Assembly: GCA_958452575.1 (NCBI GenBank)
Contig: CAUDUM010000003.1
Coordinates: 173,111-237,110 of the forward strand
DNA from: an uncultured Eggerthellaceae bacterium
GTDB lineage: Bacteria; Actinomycetota; Coriobacteriia; Coriobacteriales; Eggerthellaceae
DNA length: 64,000 bases
Reading direction: 5' to 3'
The position numbers and the translations under genes were made by a program. The notes under the pieces are model-generated. The model did not search any database. It saw only the letters and a program-made list of their open reading frames with translations, and had not been told where the DNA came from. Below are positions 53,160 to 61,868 of the stretch, piece after piece (within the stretch, counting starts at the first letter, position 1; every line of letters starts with the position of its first letter).

Positions 53160-53366
53160 GCGATCATGGTAGCGCATCCCGACGGTGCTCCTGCTGGTCG
53201 GCTGCTTCCGGCGTCGCTATCGCCGATCAGCGCAGCCCATTCGGAAAGATCTTCGGGCGCCGTCGTGCGATCTGGGAAAGAGCATCCTTACAGGCGCCGC
53301 GGCATGAGACAATAGCGGCAACGCAAAACGCGGGCGCTGCCGCCCGCCGATGATGAGGGGGGATCC

Positions 53367-54551
53367 ATGGGAGCTAATGTGTACTTTGCCGACATGCATG
53401 CCAAGGCGGGGGACAGCATCCTCGCCAAATTCGAGCGGCTCATCGAGAAGGCCGGCATCGATCAGATCGATTTCAAGGACAAGTTCGTCGCCGTCAAAGT
53501 CCATTTCGGCGAGGTGGGCAACATGGCGTTTCTGCGCCATCAGTACGCCAAGGTGTTGTGCGACCACATTAAGGCGCGCGGCGGCAAGCCGTTCCTCACC
53601 GACTGCAACACGCTGTACGTGGGGTATCGCAACAACGCGCTGAACCACCTGGACGCCGCGTTCGTCAACGGCTACAACCCGCTGTCCACCGGCGTGCATA
53701 CGATCATCGCCGACGGCCTGCGCGGCACCGACGAGCGCGAGATCCCCGTCGAGGGCGGCGAGTACGTCAAGGAGGCCAAGATCGGCGCGGCCGTCGCCGA
53801 AGCCGACATCATCGTGTCCCTCACGCATTTCAAGGGGCATGTGAACGCCGGATTCGGCGGCGCGCTCAAGAACATCGGCATGGGCTGCGGCTCCAAAAAG
53901 GGCAAGATGGAGATGCACAGCAGCGGCACCCCGCGCATCAGCGCGAGCAAGTGCATCGGCTGCGGCATGTGCGTCGACCACTGCGCCAGCGACGGCGTGC
54001 ACGTCGTCGACGGAACCGCCGTCATCGACGAAGGCCATTGCGTCGGCTGCGGGTACTGCATCGCCTACTGCCCCGCGGGGGCAATCATGACGAAATGGGA
54101 TGAGGCCAAGCCCGTCATGAACAAGAAGATCGCCGAGTACACCAAGGCGGTCCTCGACGGCAAGCCGTCCTTCCATGTGAGCCTGGTGCTGGACGTGTCG
54201 CCCGATTGCGATTGCGAGCGCCACAATGACGTGCCCGTCATCCCCAACGTCGGCATGTTCGCCTCGTTCGATCCCGTTGCGCTCGACCAGGCGTGCGTCG
54301 ACGCGGCCAATAAGCAGCCCGTGATCCAGGGCAGCAAGGCCGACCCGCAGGTGAAGGAGGCTTCGGCATCCGACCATATGGACGGCGCGCGTGCCATCCC
54401 CGAGCAGGCGTATTCCGAGCATGCCGCCGGCGACGACGGCCATGACGTGTTCAGGATGGTCCATCCCGACACCGATTGGGCGGCGGGCCTCGACCATGCC
54501 GTGAAGCTGGGCATCGGCACGCGCGAGTACGAACTCGTCGTCGTGCGCTAA
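53367..54551 (+). CDS. DUF362 protein with 2[4Fe-4S] ferredoxin domain
   Basis: A 394-residue protein. The DUF362 domain has FVAVKVHFGEVGNMAFL, FLTDCNTLYVG and VSLTHFKGHVNAGFGGALKNIGMG. A two-cluster ferredoxin insert follows at about residues 190-232, with CIGCGMCVDHC and CVGCGYCIAYC, eight cysteines in all. GMFASFDPVALDQACVD closes the domain. DUF362 proteins are widespread in anaerobes; function is not settled, and a redox or metal-cofactor role is likely. Nearby flavodoxin and FMN-reductase genes fit an electron-transfer setting. Confidence 0.92.
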   Translation: MGANVYFADMHAKAGDSILAKFERLIEKAGIDQIDFKDKFVAVKVHFGEVGNMAFLRHQYAKVLCDHIKARGGKPFLTDCNTLYVGYRNNALNHLDAAFVNGYNPLSTGVHTIIADGLRGTDEREIPVEGGEYVKEAKIGAAVAEADIIVSLTHFKGHVNAGFGGALKNIGMGCGSKKGKMEMHSSGTPRISASKCIGCGMCVDHCASDGVHVVDGTAVIDEGHCVGCGYCIAYCPAGAIMTKWDEAKPVMNKKIAEYTKAVLDGKPSFHVSLVLDVSPDCDCERHNDVPVIPNVGMFASFDPVALDQACVDAANKQPVIQGSKADPQVKEASASDHMDGARAIPEQAYSEHAAGDDGHDVFRMVHPDTDWAAGLDHAVKLGIGTREYELVVVR

Positions 54552-54562
54552 CCGCAGGTCGG

Positions 54563-54598
54563 GCGGGCGCGGCGACGGAACGCGCCGCCGCGCCCGTT
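54563..54598 (+). terminator. Hairpin between DUF362 and FMN-reductase genes
   Basis: CGGGCGCGGCG and its exact complement (11 bp) with an 11-base loop, followed by only three T residues; weak or partial terminator. Confidence 0.5.
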
Positions 54599-54627
54599 TC
54601 ATCGGAACCGTCGGAAAGGAGCGTCGC

Positions 54628-55206
54628 ATGTCGCGCAACATAGCCGTGGTTATCGGAAGCCCGCGTCGTGGCGGGAACACCTGGATGCTCGCGGAGGCGT
54701 TCATCAAAGGAGCCGAGGAGGCGGGGCACCATGTGGAGGTGATCGATGCGGGCAACGCCGACATCATGGGCTGCATCGGATGCGAGTACTGCTTCTCGCA
54801 TGCGGGCATCTGCTTCCGCAAGGACGGCATGACGCCGTTCTACGGCATCCTGCGCCGTTGCGACACCATCGTGTACGCCACGCCGGTGTACTGCTTCTCG
54901 TTCTCGGCGCAGATCAAGGCGTTCATGGACCGCATGTTCTGCGGATTGGCCGATCCGTTCGGCATCACGTCGTGCTGTTTGCTGACAGTGTTCGAGGACA
55001 AGGATCCTTCCATCGTGCAGCCCCTTATCGACACGTATCGGATCAACGCCGCCTACACGCATATGAAAGACGAGGGCATCGTGTTCGTTCCCGGCACCTA
55101 CGAGAAAGGCGCCATCGAGGGCAACCCGAAGCTGGAGGAGGCCTACGAGCTGGGCCGCAGCCTGTCTGCCGACCCGGTGCCGGCGCATGAGGAGGCGCGC
55201 CCCTAG
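54628..55206 (+). CDS. NADPH-dependent FMN reductase/iron-sulfur flavoprotein family
   Basis: A 192-residue flavodoxin-fold protein. It begins VVIGSPRRGGNTWMLAEAF (FMN phosphate loop) and has the compact cysteine motif CIGCEYCFSHAGIC, which in iron-sulfur flavoproteins binds a [4Fe-4S] cluster, then TIVYATPVYCFSFSAQIKAFMDRM. AAAGGAG precedes the ATG. It may accept electrons from ferredoxin-type proteins such as the DUF362 protein upstream. Confidence 0.92.
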   Translation: MSRNIAVVIGSPRRGGNTWMLAEAFIKGAEEAGHHVEVIDAGNADIMGCIGCEYCFSHAGICFRKDGMTPFYGILRRCDTIVYATPVYCFSFSAQIKAFMDRMFCGLADPFGITSCCLLTVFEDKDPSIVQPLIDTYRINAAYTHMKDEGIVFVPGTYEKGAIEGNPKLEEAYELGRSLSADPVPAHEEARP

Positions 55207-55287
55207 CGTCCGATCCTAGAATATCGGTGCGTTCCGGCGGCTTTTACCGTTCCCTGACCACGACGCGGCCGTTATGTCCTAGAATGG

Positions 55288-55329
55288 CGTGCCGTCGCCT
55301 CCGCGGAGGCGGCGGCACGTTGCTTTTTT
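55288..55329 (+). terminator. Rho-independent terminator after the FMN-reductase gene
   Basis: CGTGCCGTCGCCTCC pairs with GGAGGCGGCGGCACG (one wobble) around a two-base gap, followed by TTGCTTTTTT. Confidence 0.8.
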
Positions 55330-55347
55330 GGGAATGGAAGGAAGAGG

Positions 55348-56526
55348 ATGGGCCGCAGGGAATGGCTGGCGCTTGCCGGATTGGCATGCTGCGCGTTCGT
55401 GATGAACACGTCGGAGTTCATGCCGATCGGCCTGCTCGTCGACATCGCGGCGGATTTCGCCATGACCGAGGCCGAGGCCGGCACGGTCGTGACGATCTAC
55501 GCGTGGGCGGTGGCGCTGCTGTCGATCCCTCTGATGGTCGCGCTTTCGCGGATGAGCCCCACAAGGCTTCTGCTCGGCGTGATCGCGCTGTTCTGCGTGG
55601 GGCAGATCGCCTCGGCGGTGGCGCCGACGTTCGCGCTGCTGGTGGCGGGCCGCCTGCTGGTCGCGGCGGCGCATGCGGTGTTCTGGTCGGTCGTGTCGCC
55701 GGTCGCGGTGCGCATCGTGGGCGCGCAGCACAGCAGCGCCGCCATCGCGACCATCGCCGTGGGCTCGTCGATCGCCATGGTGTGCGGTCTGCCGATCGGG
55801 CGCATCATCGGCCTTGCGATCGGCTGGCGCATGACGTTCGCCTGCGTGGGCGCGGTGTCCGCCGTGCTCCTCGTCTACCTCGCGCTGATCCTGCCGCGCT
55901 TGGGGGCAAGCGAGCCCTTCTCGGTCAAGTCGCTTCCGTCGCTGTTCAAGCATGCGCCGCTTCTGGGCATCTATATCGTGACGGCGCTGTACGCGACGGG
56001 GCAGTTCACCTGCTACAGCTACATCGAGCCGTTCCTCCAGCAGGTCGCGGGCTTCCCCGATGGGATGATCACCCTCGCTCTGGCGCTGTACGGCGCGGCG
56101 GGGTTCGTCGGCAGCGCGATCTTCTCGCGCGTCTACGATCGGGCGCGGTTCGCGTTCATGCGCGCAGCGGTGCTGGGTGTGGCGGCGATGATGGCGGTGC
56201 TGCTGCCGGTGGCGGGCAGCTCCGTGACGACGATCATCGTCTGCTGCGTTTGGGGCGCGTTCTACACGGCGTACAACGTCGCGTTCCAGGCCGAGGTCAT
56301 CAGCAACGCTCCCGAGGGCACGACGATGGTCGCGATGTCGGCGTACTCGGGCATCTTCAACATCGGCATCGGCGCCGGCACGTGGATCGGCGGCGTGGTG
56401 GTCGCCGGCGGGGGGATCGGCGATGTGGGTTTGGTCGGCGCCGCGATCGGCGTGGCCGCGGGCCTCGTCTGCGCCTTCCAGCTCGTCTGTGCGATCAAGC
56501 GCGAGGAGGCGCAGGGACGCGCCTAG
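55348..56526 (+). CDS. MFS transporter, DHA1 family (AraJ/SotB-like)
   Basis: A 392-residue, 12-segment exporter. WLALAGLACCAFVMNTSEFMPIGLL in segment 1 is the signature of the AraJ/SotB/YdhP branch, and ALLVAGRLLVAAAHAVFWSVVSPVAVR is the segment 4-5 motif. Substrates of relatives include sugars, nucleosides and drugs; none is implied here. GGAAGAGG lies just before the ATG. Its stop overlaps the convergent CPBP gene's stop in a CTAG. Confidence 0.9.
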   Translation: MGRREWLALAGLACCAFVMNTSEFMPIGLLVDIAADFAMTEAEAGTVVTIYAWAVALLSIPLMVALSRMSPTRLLLGVIALFCVGQIASAVAPTFALLVAGRLLVAAAHAVFWSVVSPVAVRIVGAQHSSAAIATIAVGSSIAMVCGLPIGRIIGLAIGWRMTFACVGAVSAVLLVYLALILPRLGASEPFSVKSLPSLFKHAPLLGIYIVTALYATGQFTCYSYIEPFLQQVAGFPDGMITLALALYGAAGFVGSAIFSRVYDRARFAFMRAAVLGVAAMMAVLLPVAGSSVTTIIVCCVWGAFYTAYNVAFQAEVISNAPEGTTMVAMSAYSGIFNIGIGAGTWIGGVVVAGGGIGDVGLVGAAIGVAAGLVCAFQLVCAIKREEAQGRA

Positions 56527-57302
56527 TCGTCGGAGCTCGGCTCCTCGTGGGTGGTTGCCGTCTCCTCGCGCTCCAGCTGGTCGAGCATGGCGCGGGTGGG
56601 GGCGGGGCCGCCGAAATAGTCCGGGTCGCGCGATATCTGGATGCGGGCGATGGCGAGCACGGCGATGTCATAGAGCGCGTGGGCGATCGCGACGACGGCG
56701 AGGCTTTCCGTGGCGAGGAACGCGCCGCCCAGCACAAGCGCCAGCCCAAGGGTGAGCACCGTGGTGGCGAGGTCGCGGTAACGGACGTGCGAGAACCAGA
56801 ACACCGTCGACGAGACGAACAACGCGATCGCCGCGACGACGGGGCCGGGCAGCACCGGCGCGAGCAGCTGCGTGACGATTCCCATCAGCGCGAATCTGAA
56901 CAGCAGCTCCTCGGTGAACCCTGTCAGCGCCATCAGAGCGATGATGAGGGGAAACGGCAGACGCGCCAGCTCTCCGTTGATGCCTTGGCGTGTTTTCAGG
57001 ACGCTTTGTCGTCCCGCTTCGGTCGAAAGCGCGCGTTTCTCGGCGAGGAAGGCGGCGACGGTGAACGCGGCGGCGAGGCCGATTCCCGCGACAAGCGTCG
57101 GAATGGGAGCGAGCGCACCGAGTGATTGCCGGACCATTCCCACCCAGGCGAACCCCAGCGTCGCAGCGCCCCAGTCGCCGGAGGCGATCCCTGTCTCCAC
57201 GATGGACGCGACAACGCCGATGGCGAGCAGGATCAGCTGGCTGATCAGCAAGTTAGCGGTAAGGACGAGGGTCTCTTGGTGGTCGAGGGGCGTCGGTTTC
57301 AT
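56523..57302 (-). CDS. CPBP family intramembrane glutamic endopeptidase
   Basis: A 259-residue membrane protease of the Abi/CAAX-processing type with about eight hydrophobic segments. The motifs are complete: TEELLFRF (EExxxR), FWFSHVRY (FxxxH) and IAHALYDIA (final His). Such proteins process prenylated or other membrane substrates or give bacteriocin self-immunity; the substrate is unknown. AAGGAG precedes the ATG at ten bases. The minus-strand -10 TATAAT is at 57351-57356. Confidence 0.9.
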   Translation of the reverse strand: MKPTPLDHQETLVLTANLLISQLILLAIGVVASIVETGIASGDWGAATLGFAWVGMVRQSLGALAPIPTLVAGIGLAAAFTVAAFLAEKRALSTEAGRQSVLKTRQGINGELARLPFPLIIALMALTGFTEELLFRFALMGIVTQLLAPVLPGPVVAAIALFVSSTVFWFSHVRYRDLATTVLTLGLALVLGGAFLATESLAVVAIAHALYDIAVLAIARIQISRDPDYFGGPAPTRAMLDQLEREETATTHEEPSSDD

Positions 57303-57350
57303 GGGGCAGGCGCTCCTTGCGGACGGTCGGGTTCGGCTGGGGTGCTTTGC

Positions 57351-57356
57351 ATTATA
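57351..57356 (-). promoter_or_regulatory. -10 box of the CPBP protease gene
   Basis: Perfect TATAAT on the minus strand, about 50 bases upstream of the start codon; the -35 box is not clear. Confidence 0.45.
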
Positions 57357-57456
57357 GCGGGCGCCTTGCTCCCTTCGCGTCCTCCAAGGGATTTCGGGGT
57401 ATGATGCAGTTGGTTGAAAAAAGGCTTTCGGCCAGAGGTTTCGCAGGAGGTGCGCG

Positions 57457-59331
57457 ATGAAGGGGACAACCGGGGAGGGCCTTTTCGATATTCTGGGCAT
57501 GGAGAAGAGGCCGGACGCGCCGGAGGTGAAGCCGCTCGAAAAGCCCGACGTGGATGCGGGCGAGGCGGCCAAGGCCATTCTCATCCGGCTCGCCGTGCCC
57601 GCTGTCATCGGCGCGATATGGGTGATGGGCGCCATGGCGGATACCGGGCTCGACCTCGCCGAGGTCCTGCCGGTGATCGCCACCTGCGCGCTTCTGGTCG
57701 CAGCATGGTGGATCGCCCATTGGTTTTTCGCCCGCTGGCGCAAGGCGAACAAGGGCAATCCTCGCGCAGATGCGATCGTCATCGGGTGCCGCGCGGTGCT
57801 TTGGAGCCTGTTCGCGCTTGTGTTCTGCATCGTCGCGGCCGTGATCCCTCCGACGGATGTGTGGGGTCAAACTTCGCGTGTGACATGGACGCTCGGCATC
57901 GGATGGAAATGGTTCTGGGCATCGGGGCTTTTGCCCGCCATCTTCCTGTTCGCCGCGGTGCGCGCCGGCAACCGCCTGGTGCGCAACGCGCTTGCGCCCC
58001 TGCAGCCCAGCGTCGCGCTCCTGTGGGCGCAGGCTGTTCGGAATGGAGTGCTCGTCCTGCTCACCATCGTGGCGGCGGTGGGCCTTGCCATCGCTTTGCT
58101 TATGTGCTGGCCGCTTGTGTACACGCTCGCTTCGGCAGGACCGTTCAGCGCCGATGTTGTGAATTACCTTACCTTGCAAGGCCCGTGGTTCGCCGAGCTG
58201 CAGGCGGCGTGCGGCCAGCTTTCTGCGGCGGGCGTTTGGGCGCTCGTCATCGCCATCCTCGTCATTCGAGCTTGCTGGCGACATGCGCGGTTCGCCTGGG
58301 CGGAGAAGGTGAAGGAGGATGAGGAGCTTTTGGAGGAGGACTCCGGCTCCTCCGAGGAGGACGCCTCGTCCCGCAAGGCGTCGAAATCGTTCGACGCCTA
58401 TCTGGCGCCGAGCCTGATGCGTGTCGGCTCGGGGATCGGCTTCGCGTTGCTGGGGATCGCCGTGGTTTCGATGATCCTCTCGCTTATCAACCCCGCCGCG
58501 GGTAATTGCTTCAAATACGCCAACGATCTGATCTCGGCCCTGCTCACCGCATCGAACGCCCTGCCCATCGCCTTCGCCGCCTTCCTCGCCGTCCAGGTGG
58601 CGCTTGCGGCGATCGGCTACGGGGACGACGCAACGCAGGGCAAGCACCCCGCCTTGAGGGGTCTCGCGAAATTCCTCTCGTACGCGGGCGTCGTCGCCTG
58701 CGCGGCGCTCGGCATCTATGCGGTCGTGAAGGCCGAGATGACCTACGGCATCCTGCAATCCTTCGCCGATCTTGCGGCGGCGGGATTCGAGACGGCGACG
58801 ATCTGGACCTTCGCAGCCCAGTTCTTCGCCCAGTTCCTGCTCTACCTGATCATCATCGCGATCGCGGTGTGGGTTATCGGGGCGCTGCTGAGCAGCGGCG
58901 GCGCGGGTGCCGGCGGCGGCGCCCGCGGTGGCGGCTCGTACGGTGGCGGCTACAGCGGCGGCTCCTACAACGGGGGCGGCTTGTACGGCGGCGGATCTTC
59001 CGGCGGCGGCAGCCTGTTCCCCGATCGCGCCGCCATCTCGCAAGGCGGCTTTTTCGACGGCGGCGCGACGACGATCCGCGACGGATCCGGACGCAAGGTG
59101 GCCACCGTCAACGAGGGCATGTTCGGGACGACGATCCGCGACGCCTCGGGGAACAACATCGGTTCCGTCCGCGAGGGGTTCTTTGGCGGCACCCATGTGG
59201 ATGTCGGCGGCTCCCAGTACGAGGTGCGCGACAGCTTCTTCGGCGATAGCAAGATCGTCAGCGAGAACGGCAAGACGGTCGGCCGCATCGAGAAGGATTT
59301 CTGGGGCAACGATGTTTTCAAAAAGGAATGA
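57457..59331 (+). CDS. Large membrane protein with Gly-rich linker and C-terminal repeats
   Basis: A 624-residue protein not assigned to a family. Residues 40-480 hold about ten hydrophobic segments. About residues 480-522 are almost pure Gly/Ser/Tyr (GGARGGGSYGGGYSGGS). The C-terminal 95 residues are four imperfect repeats of about 20: TTIRDGSGRKVATVNEGMFG, TTIRDASGNNIGSVREGFFG, THVDVGGSQYEVRDSFFG, and one ending FWG. They look like short beta-strand repeats, perhaps a small beta-solenoid. A cytoplasmic acidic loop (ELLEEDSGSSEEDASS) lies near residue 300. AGGAGG precedes the ATG. Confidence 0.8.
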   Translation: MKGTTGEGLFDILGMEKRPDAPEVKPLEKPDVDAGEAAKAILIRLAVPAVIGAIWVMGAMADTGLDLAEVLPVIATCALLVAAWWIAHWFFARWRKANKGNPRADAIVIGCRAVLWSLFALVFCIVAAVIPPTDVWGQTSRVTWTLGIGWKWFWASGLLPAIFLFAAVRAGNRLVRNALAPLQPSVALLWAQAVRNGVLVLLTIVAAVGLAIALLMCWPLVYTLASAGPFSADVVNYLTLQGPWFAELQAACGQLSAAGVWALVIAILVIRACWRHARFAWAEKVKEDEELLEEDSGSSEEDASSRKASKSFDAYLAPSLMRVGSGIGFALLGIAVVSMILSLINPAAGNCFKYANDLISALLTASNALPIAFAAFLAVQVALAAIGYGDDATQGKHPALRGLAKFLSYAGVVACAALGIYAVVKAEMTYGILQSFADLAAAGFETATIWTFAAQFFAQFLLYLIIIAIAVWVIGALLSSGGAGAGGGARGGGSYGGGYSGGSYNGGGLYGGGSSGGGSLFPDRAAISQGGFFDGGATTIRDGSGRKVATVNEGMFGTTIRDASGNNIGSVREGFFGGTHVDVGGSQYEVRDSFFGDSKIVSENGKTVGRIEKDFWGNDVFKKE

Positions 59332-59463
59332 CTCCGCGCTAGGCGGGCGCGACGGATGCGAGACAGTCGCGCTGCACCCCCATTTGTTCTCATTCTGACA
59401 TTACGCCATGCGATCGGCGCATTGAGGAGGCGCGCACATCCCAACACGGGACGGCGCGCTTCC

Positions 59464-59472
59464 TGCTACAAT
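59464..59472 (+). promoter_or_regulatory. Extended -10 promoter of the AgcS-type symporter gene
   Basis: TGCTACAAT, TGn plus -10, 74 bases before the start. The leader holds ACCGC...GCGGT and GCAGCGCTGC symmetry but is too short for a glycine riboswitch. Confidence 0.5.
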
Positions 59473-59545
59473 GCTCTCTCATGTGATTACCGCGGCAGCG
59501 CTGCGCAGGGGAGCGGTGGGTGCCATGACATAAGGAGGGGATTCG

Positions 59546-61075
59546 ATGAGCGGCGACTTCAATACCTGGCTTATCGACGTGACCACGCAGTTCGATGATT
59601 TCCTGTACACCTACATCCTGGTGTTTTTGCTGGTGTTCTGTGCGATCTACTTCACGGCGCGCACGAAGTTCGTGCAGATCCGCTACTTGAAGGACATGTT
59701 CACGCAGCTTTTCGAGAAAAAGCACGTCGAAGGCTCCAAGTCCATTTCGTCATTCCAGGCGATGATGGTCTCCACCGCCTCGCGTGTGGGCACGGGCAAC
59801 ATCGCCGGCATCGCCACCGCGGTCGCGTTGGGCGGTCCGGGCGCCATCTTCTGGATGTGGCTGATGGCGCTGCTCGGCGCGGCGTCGGCGTTCGTCGAGT
59901 CCACGCTCGCGCAGATCTGGAAGGTGCGCGGCAAGGACGGCGAGTTCCGTGGCGGCCCGGCGTACTACATCCAGCAGGCGCTGGGGCAGCGCTGGCTGGG
60001 CATCGTGTTCGCGGTGCTGCTGATCATCTGCTACGCGTACGGCTTCAACGGCCTGCAGGCCTATAACATGGCCAGTGCGCTTGAGTACTACATCCCCGAC
60101 TACGCCACCAACGGCACCGCGGTCGTTTTGGGCATCGTGCTCATGGTCATGACGGCGTTCGTCATCTTCGGCGGCTCCAAGCGCATCAGCGTCATCTCCT
60201 CGATCCTCGTGCCCATCATGGCGGTCGCTTATCTGGCGCTCGGCTTCGGCATCACGATCCTGAATCTCCACCTGCTGCCCGAGGCGTTCGGTTACATCTT
60301 CCAGTCGGCGTTCGACTTCGAGTCCATCTTCGGCGGCTTCGCCGGCTCGGTCGTCGTTTTGGGCCTCAAGCGCGGCCTGTTCTCCAACGAGGCAGGCATG
60401 GGCTCGGCCCCCAACGCCGCCGCGACGGCGAGCGTCTCGCATCCGGTCAAGCAGGGCCTGGTGCAGACGCTGTCGGTCTACCTTGACACGATGCTCGTGT
60501 GCACGTGCTCGGCGTTCATCGTGCTGATCTTCTATGTGAACTCCGGCGGAACGTTCGGCGACCTCAACGGCATGCCGCTCGTCCAGATGGCCATCAACTC
60601 CCAGGTGGGCGAGATCGGCATCCATGTGGTCACGTTCGCGATTTTCTGCTTCGCGTTCTCCAGCCTCATTGGCAACTACTTCTACGCCGAGAGCAACATT
60701 CGCTTCATCACCAAGAGCAAAGCGGTGCTGTTCGTATTCCGCCTGACGTGCCTGGCCGCCATCATGGTGGGCTGCCTGAACAACTTCACGCTGGCGTGGA
60801 ACTTCGCCGACATCACCATGGCGTTCATGGCGATCGTCAACCTGGTGGCCATCTTCCTGCTGGGCAAATGGGCGTTCAAGGCGCTGGACAACTACCATGC
60901 GCAGCGCAAGGAGGGCAAAGACCCCGTCTTCGTCGCTGAGGACATCGTGGGCCTGCCCGCCACCGAGTGCTGGCACATCGAGAAGGACGATCTGCCGCAC
61001 GTCGGCCCGCAGCCGGTCAAGGAGTACTTCGAAGAGGCGATCGACGCCGACGGCGAGGCGGTCGGACTCAAGTAG
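59546..61075 (+). CDS. Alanine/glycine:cation symporter (AGCS family)
   Basis: A 509-residue, 11-12-segment sodium-coupled importer of alanine or glycine. Signature segments are STASRVGTGNIAGIATAVALGGPGAIFWMW, FRGGPAYYIQQALG, GLKRGLFSNEAGMGSAPNAAATASVSHPVKQG and SSLIGNYFYAESN. Length is typical. TAAGGAGGGG precedes the ATG. The C-terminal tail of about 60 residues is hydrophilic. Confidence 0.96.
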   Translation: MSGDFNTWLIDVTTQFDDFLYTYILVFLLVFCAIYFTARTKFVQIRYLKDMFTQLFEKKHVEGSKSISSFQAMMVSTASRVGTGNIAGIATAVALGGPGAIFWMWLMALLGAASAFVESTLAQIWKVRGKDGEFRGGPAYYIQQALGQRWLGIVFAVLLIICYAYGFNGLQAYNMASALEYYIPDYATNGTAVVLGIVLMVMTAFVIFGGSKRISVISSILVPIMAVAYLALGFGITILNLHLLPEAFGYIFQSAFDFESIFGGFAGSVVVLGLKRGLFSNEAGMGSAPNAAATASVSHPVKQGLVQTLSVYLDTMLVCTCSAFIVLIFYVNSGGTFGDLNGMPLVQMAINSQVGEIGIHVVTFAIFCFAFSSLIGNYFYAESNIRFITKSKAVLFVFRLTCLAAIMVGCLNNFTLAWNFADITMAFMAIVNLVAIFLLGKWAFKALDNYHAQRKEGKDPVFVAEDIVGLPATECWHIEKDDLPHVGPQPVKEYFEEAIDADGEAVGLK

Positions 61076-61118
61076 CGCGGGCGTTCGACGACGCAGATAC
61101 TTGCGTGCGGGATCACGA

Positions 61119-61161
61119 AAAGGGCGCGGCCCCTCCCATTGCGGACGGGGCCGCGCCCTTT
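61119..61161 (+). terminator. Terminator of the AgcS-type symporter gene
   Basis: AAAGGGCGCGGCCCC and its exact complement (15 bp) around a 13-base loop. The A/T ends make it likely to work in both directions. Confidence 0.75.
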
Positions 61162-61265
61162 AGCTTTGCTGTGCACGAAGCAGGCTTTGGCGAGGCGTGA
61201 TGCGGCTCTGCGCGGTATAGTGGAGGCAGCCGTTTCCGTCGATCGTGCGTGAAGGGAGATCCGCC

Positions 61266-61778
61266 ATGGAGTTCAAGGACGTCGTCAAAGAGCGCTATTC
61301 CTGCAAGAAGTACGACAGTCGCCAGATAAGCGACGAGCAGCTGGCTGCGATCTTGGAGGCGGGCCGCCTTGCGCCCACGGCGAAGAACCTCCAGGAGCAG
61401 CGCATCTACGTGCTGCAGAGCCCCGAGGCGCTGGCGATCGTCGACGAGCTCACGCCGTGCCGCTATGGCGCGCCGACGGTGATCGCGGTGGCGTTCGACG
61501 CCGACAACGTTTTCACCTATCCGGGCGGCAAGCGTGATTCGGGCGTCGAGGACGCTGCCATCGTCGCGACCCACATGATGCTCGCCGCCAAGGACGCGGG
61601 CGTGGAGAGCTGCTGGCTCAACCTGTTCGATCCCGACGTCGCCAAGGAGAAGCTGGGCTTGCCGGGCAACCAGGAGGTGCTCATGCTGCTCGACCTGGGA
61701 TTCCCTGCCGAGGGAGCCGGCCCGCTGCCCAACCACGCCAACCGCAAGCCTCTCGAGGAGACGGTGGAATACCGTTAG
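61266..61778 (+). CDS. Nitroreductase family protein
   Basis: A 170-residue FMN enzyme. RYSCKKYDSRQISDEQLAAILEAGRLAPTAKNLQEQRIYVL is the family N-terminus, and LGLPGNQEVLMLLDLGFPAEGAG the usual C-terminal block. Relatives reduce nitro compounds, flavins or quinones using NAD(P)H; this short version is common in anaerobes. GAAGGGAGA precedes the ATG; the ATG 21 bases earlier lacks such spacing. TATAGT at 61216-61221 is a possible -10 box. Confidence 0.93.
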   Translation: MEFKDVVKERYSCKKYDSRQISDEQLAAILEAGRLAPTAKNLQEQRIYVLQSPEALAIVDELTPCRYGAPTVIAVAFDADNVFTYPGGKRDSGVEDAAIVATHMMLAAKDAGVESCWLNLFDPDVAKEKLGLPGNQEVLMLLDLGFPAEGAGPLPNHANRKPLEETVEYR

Positions 61779-61782
61779 GCCT

Positions 61783-61810
61783 TTGCCTGCTCGAGACGGG
61801 AACGTATACT
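61783..61810 (+). promoter_or_regulatory. Promoter of the AIM24 family gene
   Basis: TTGCCT, a 16-base spacer and TATACT, 58 bases before the start codon, starting just after the nitroreductase stop. Confidence 0.5.
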
Positions 61811-61868
61811 GTCGGCATCGTCGCTTTTCATTGACAGCGGCGCTTGCTTCCCCTTGAAAGGAGACCTC

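Noticed and set aside
59332..59545. Glycine riboswitch before the AgcS-type symporter
   Set aside because: Only about 70 bases lie between the likely promoter and the start codon, and no conserved glycine-aptamer core was recognised.
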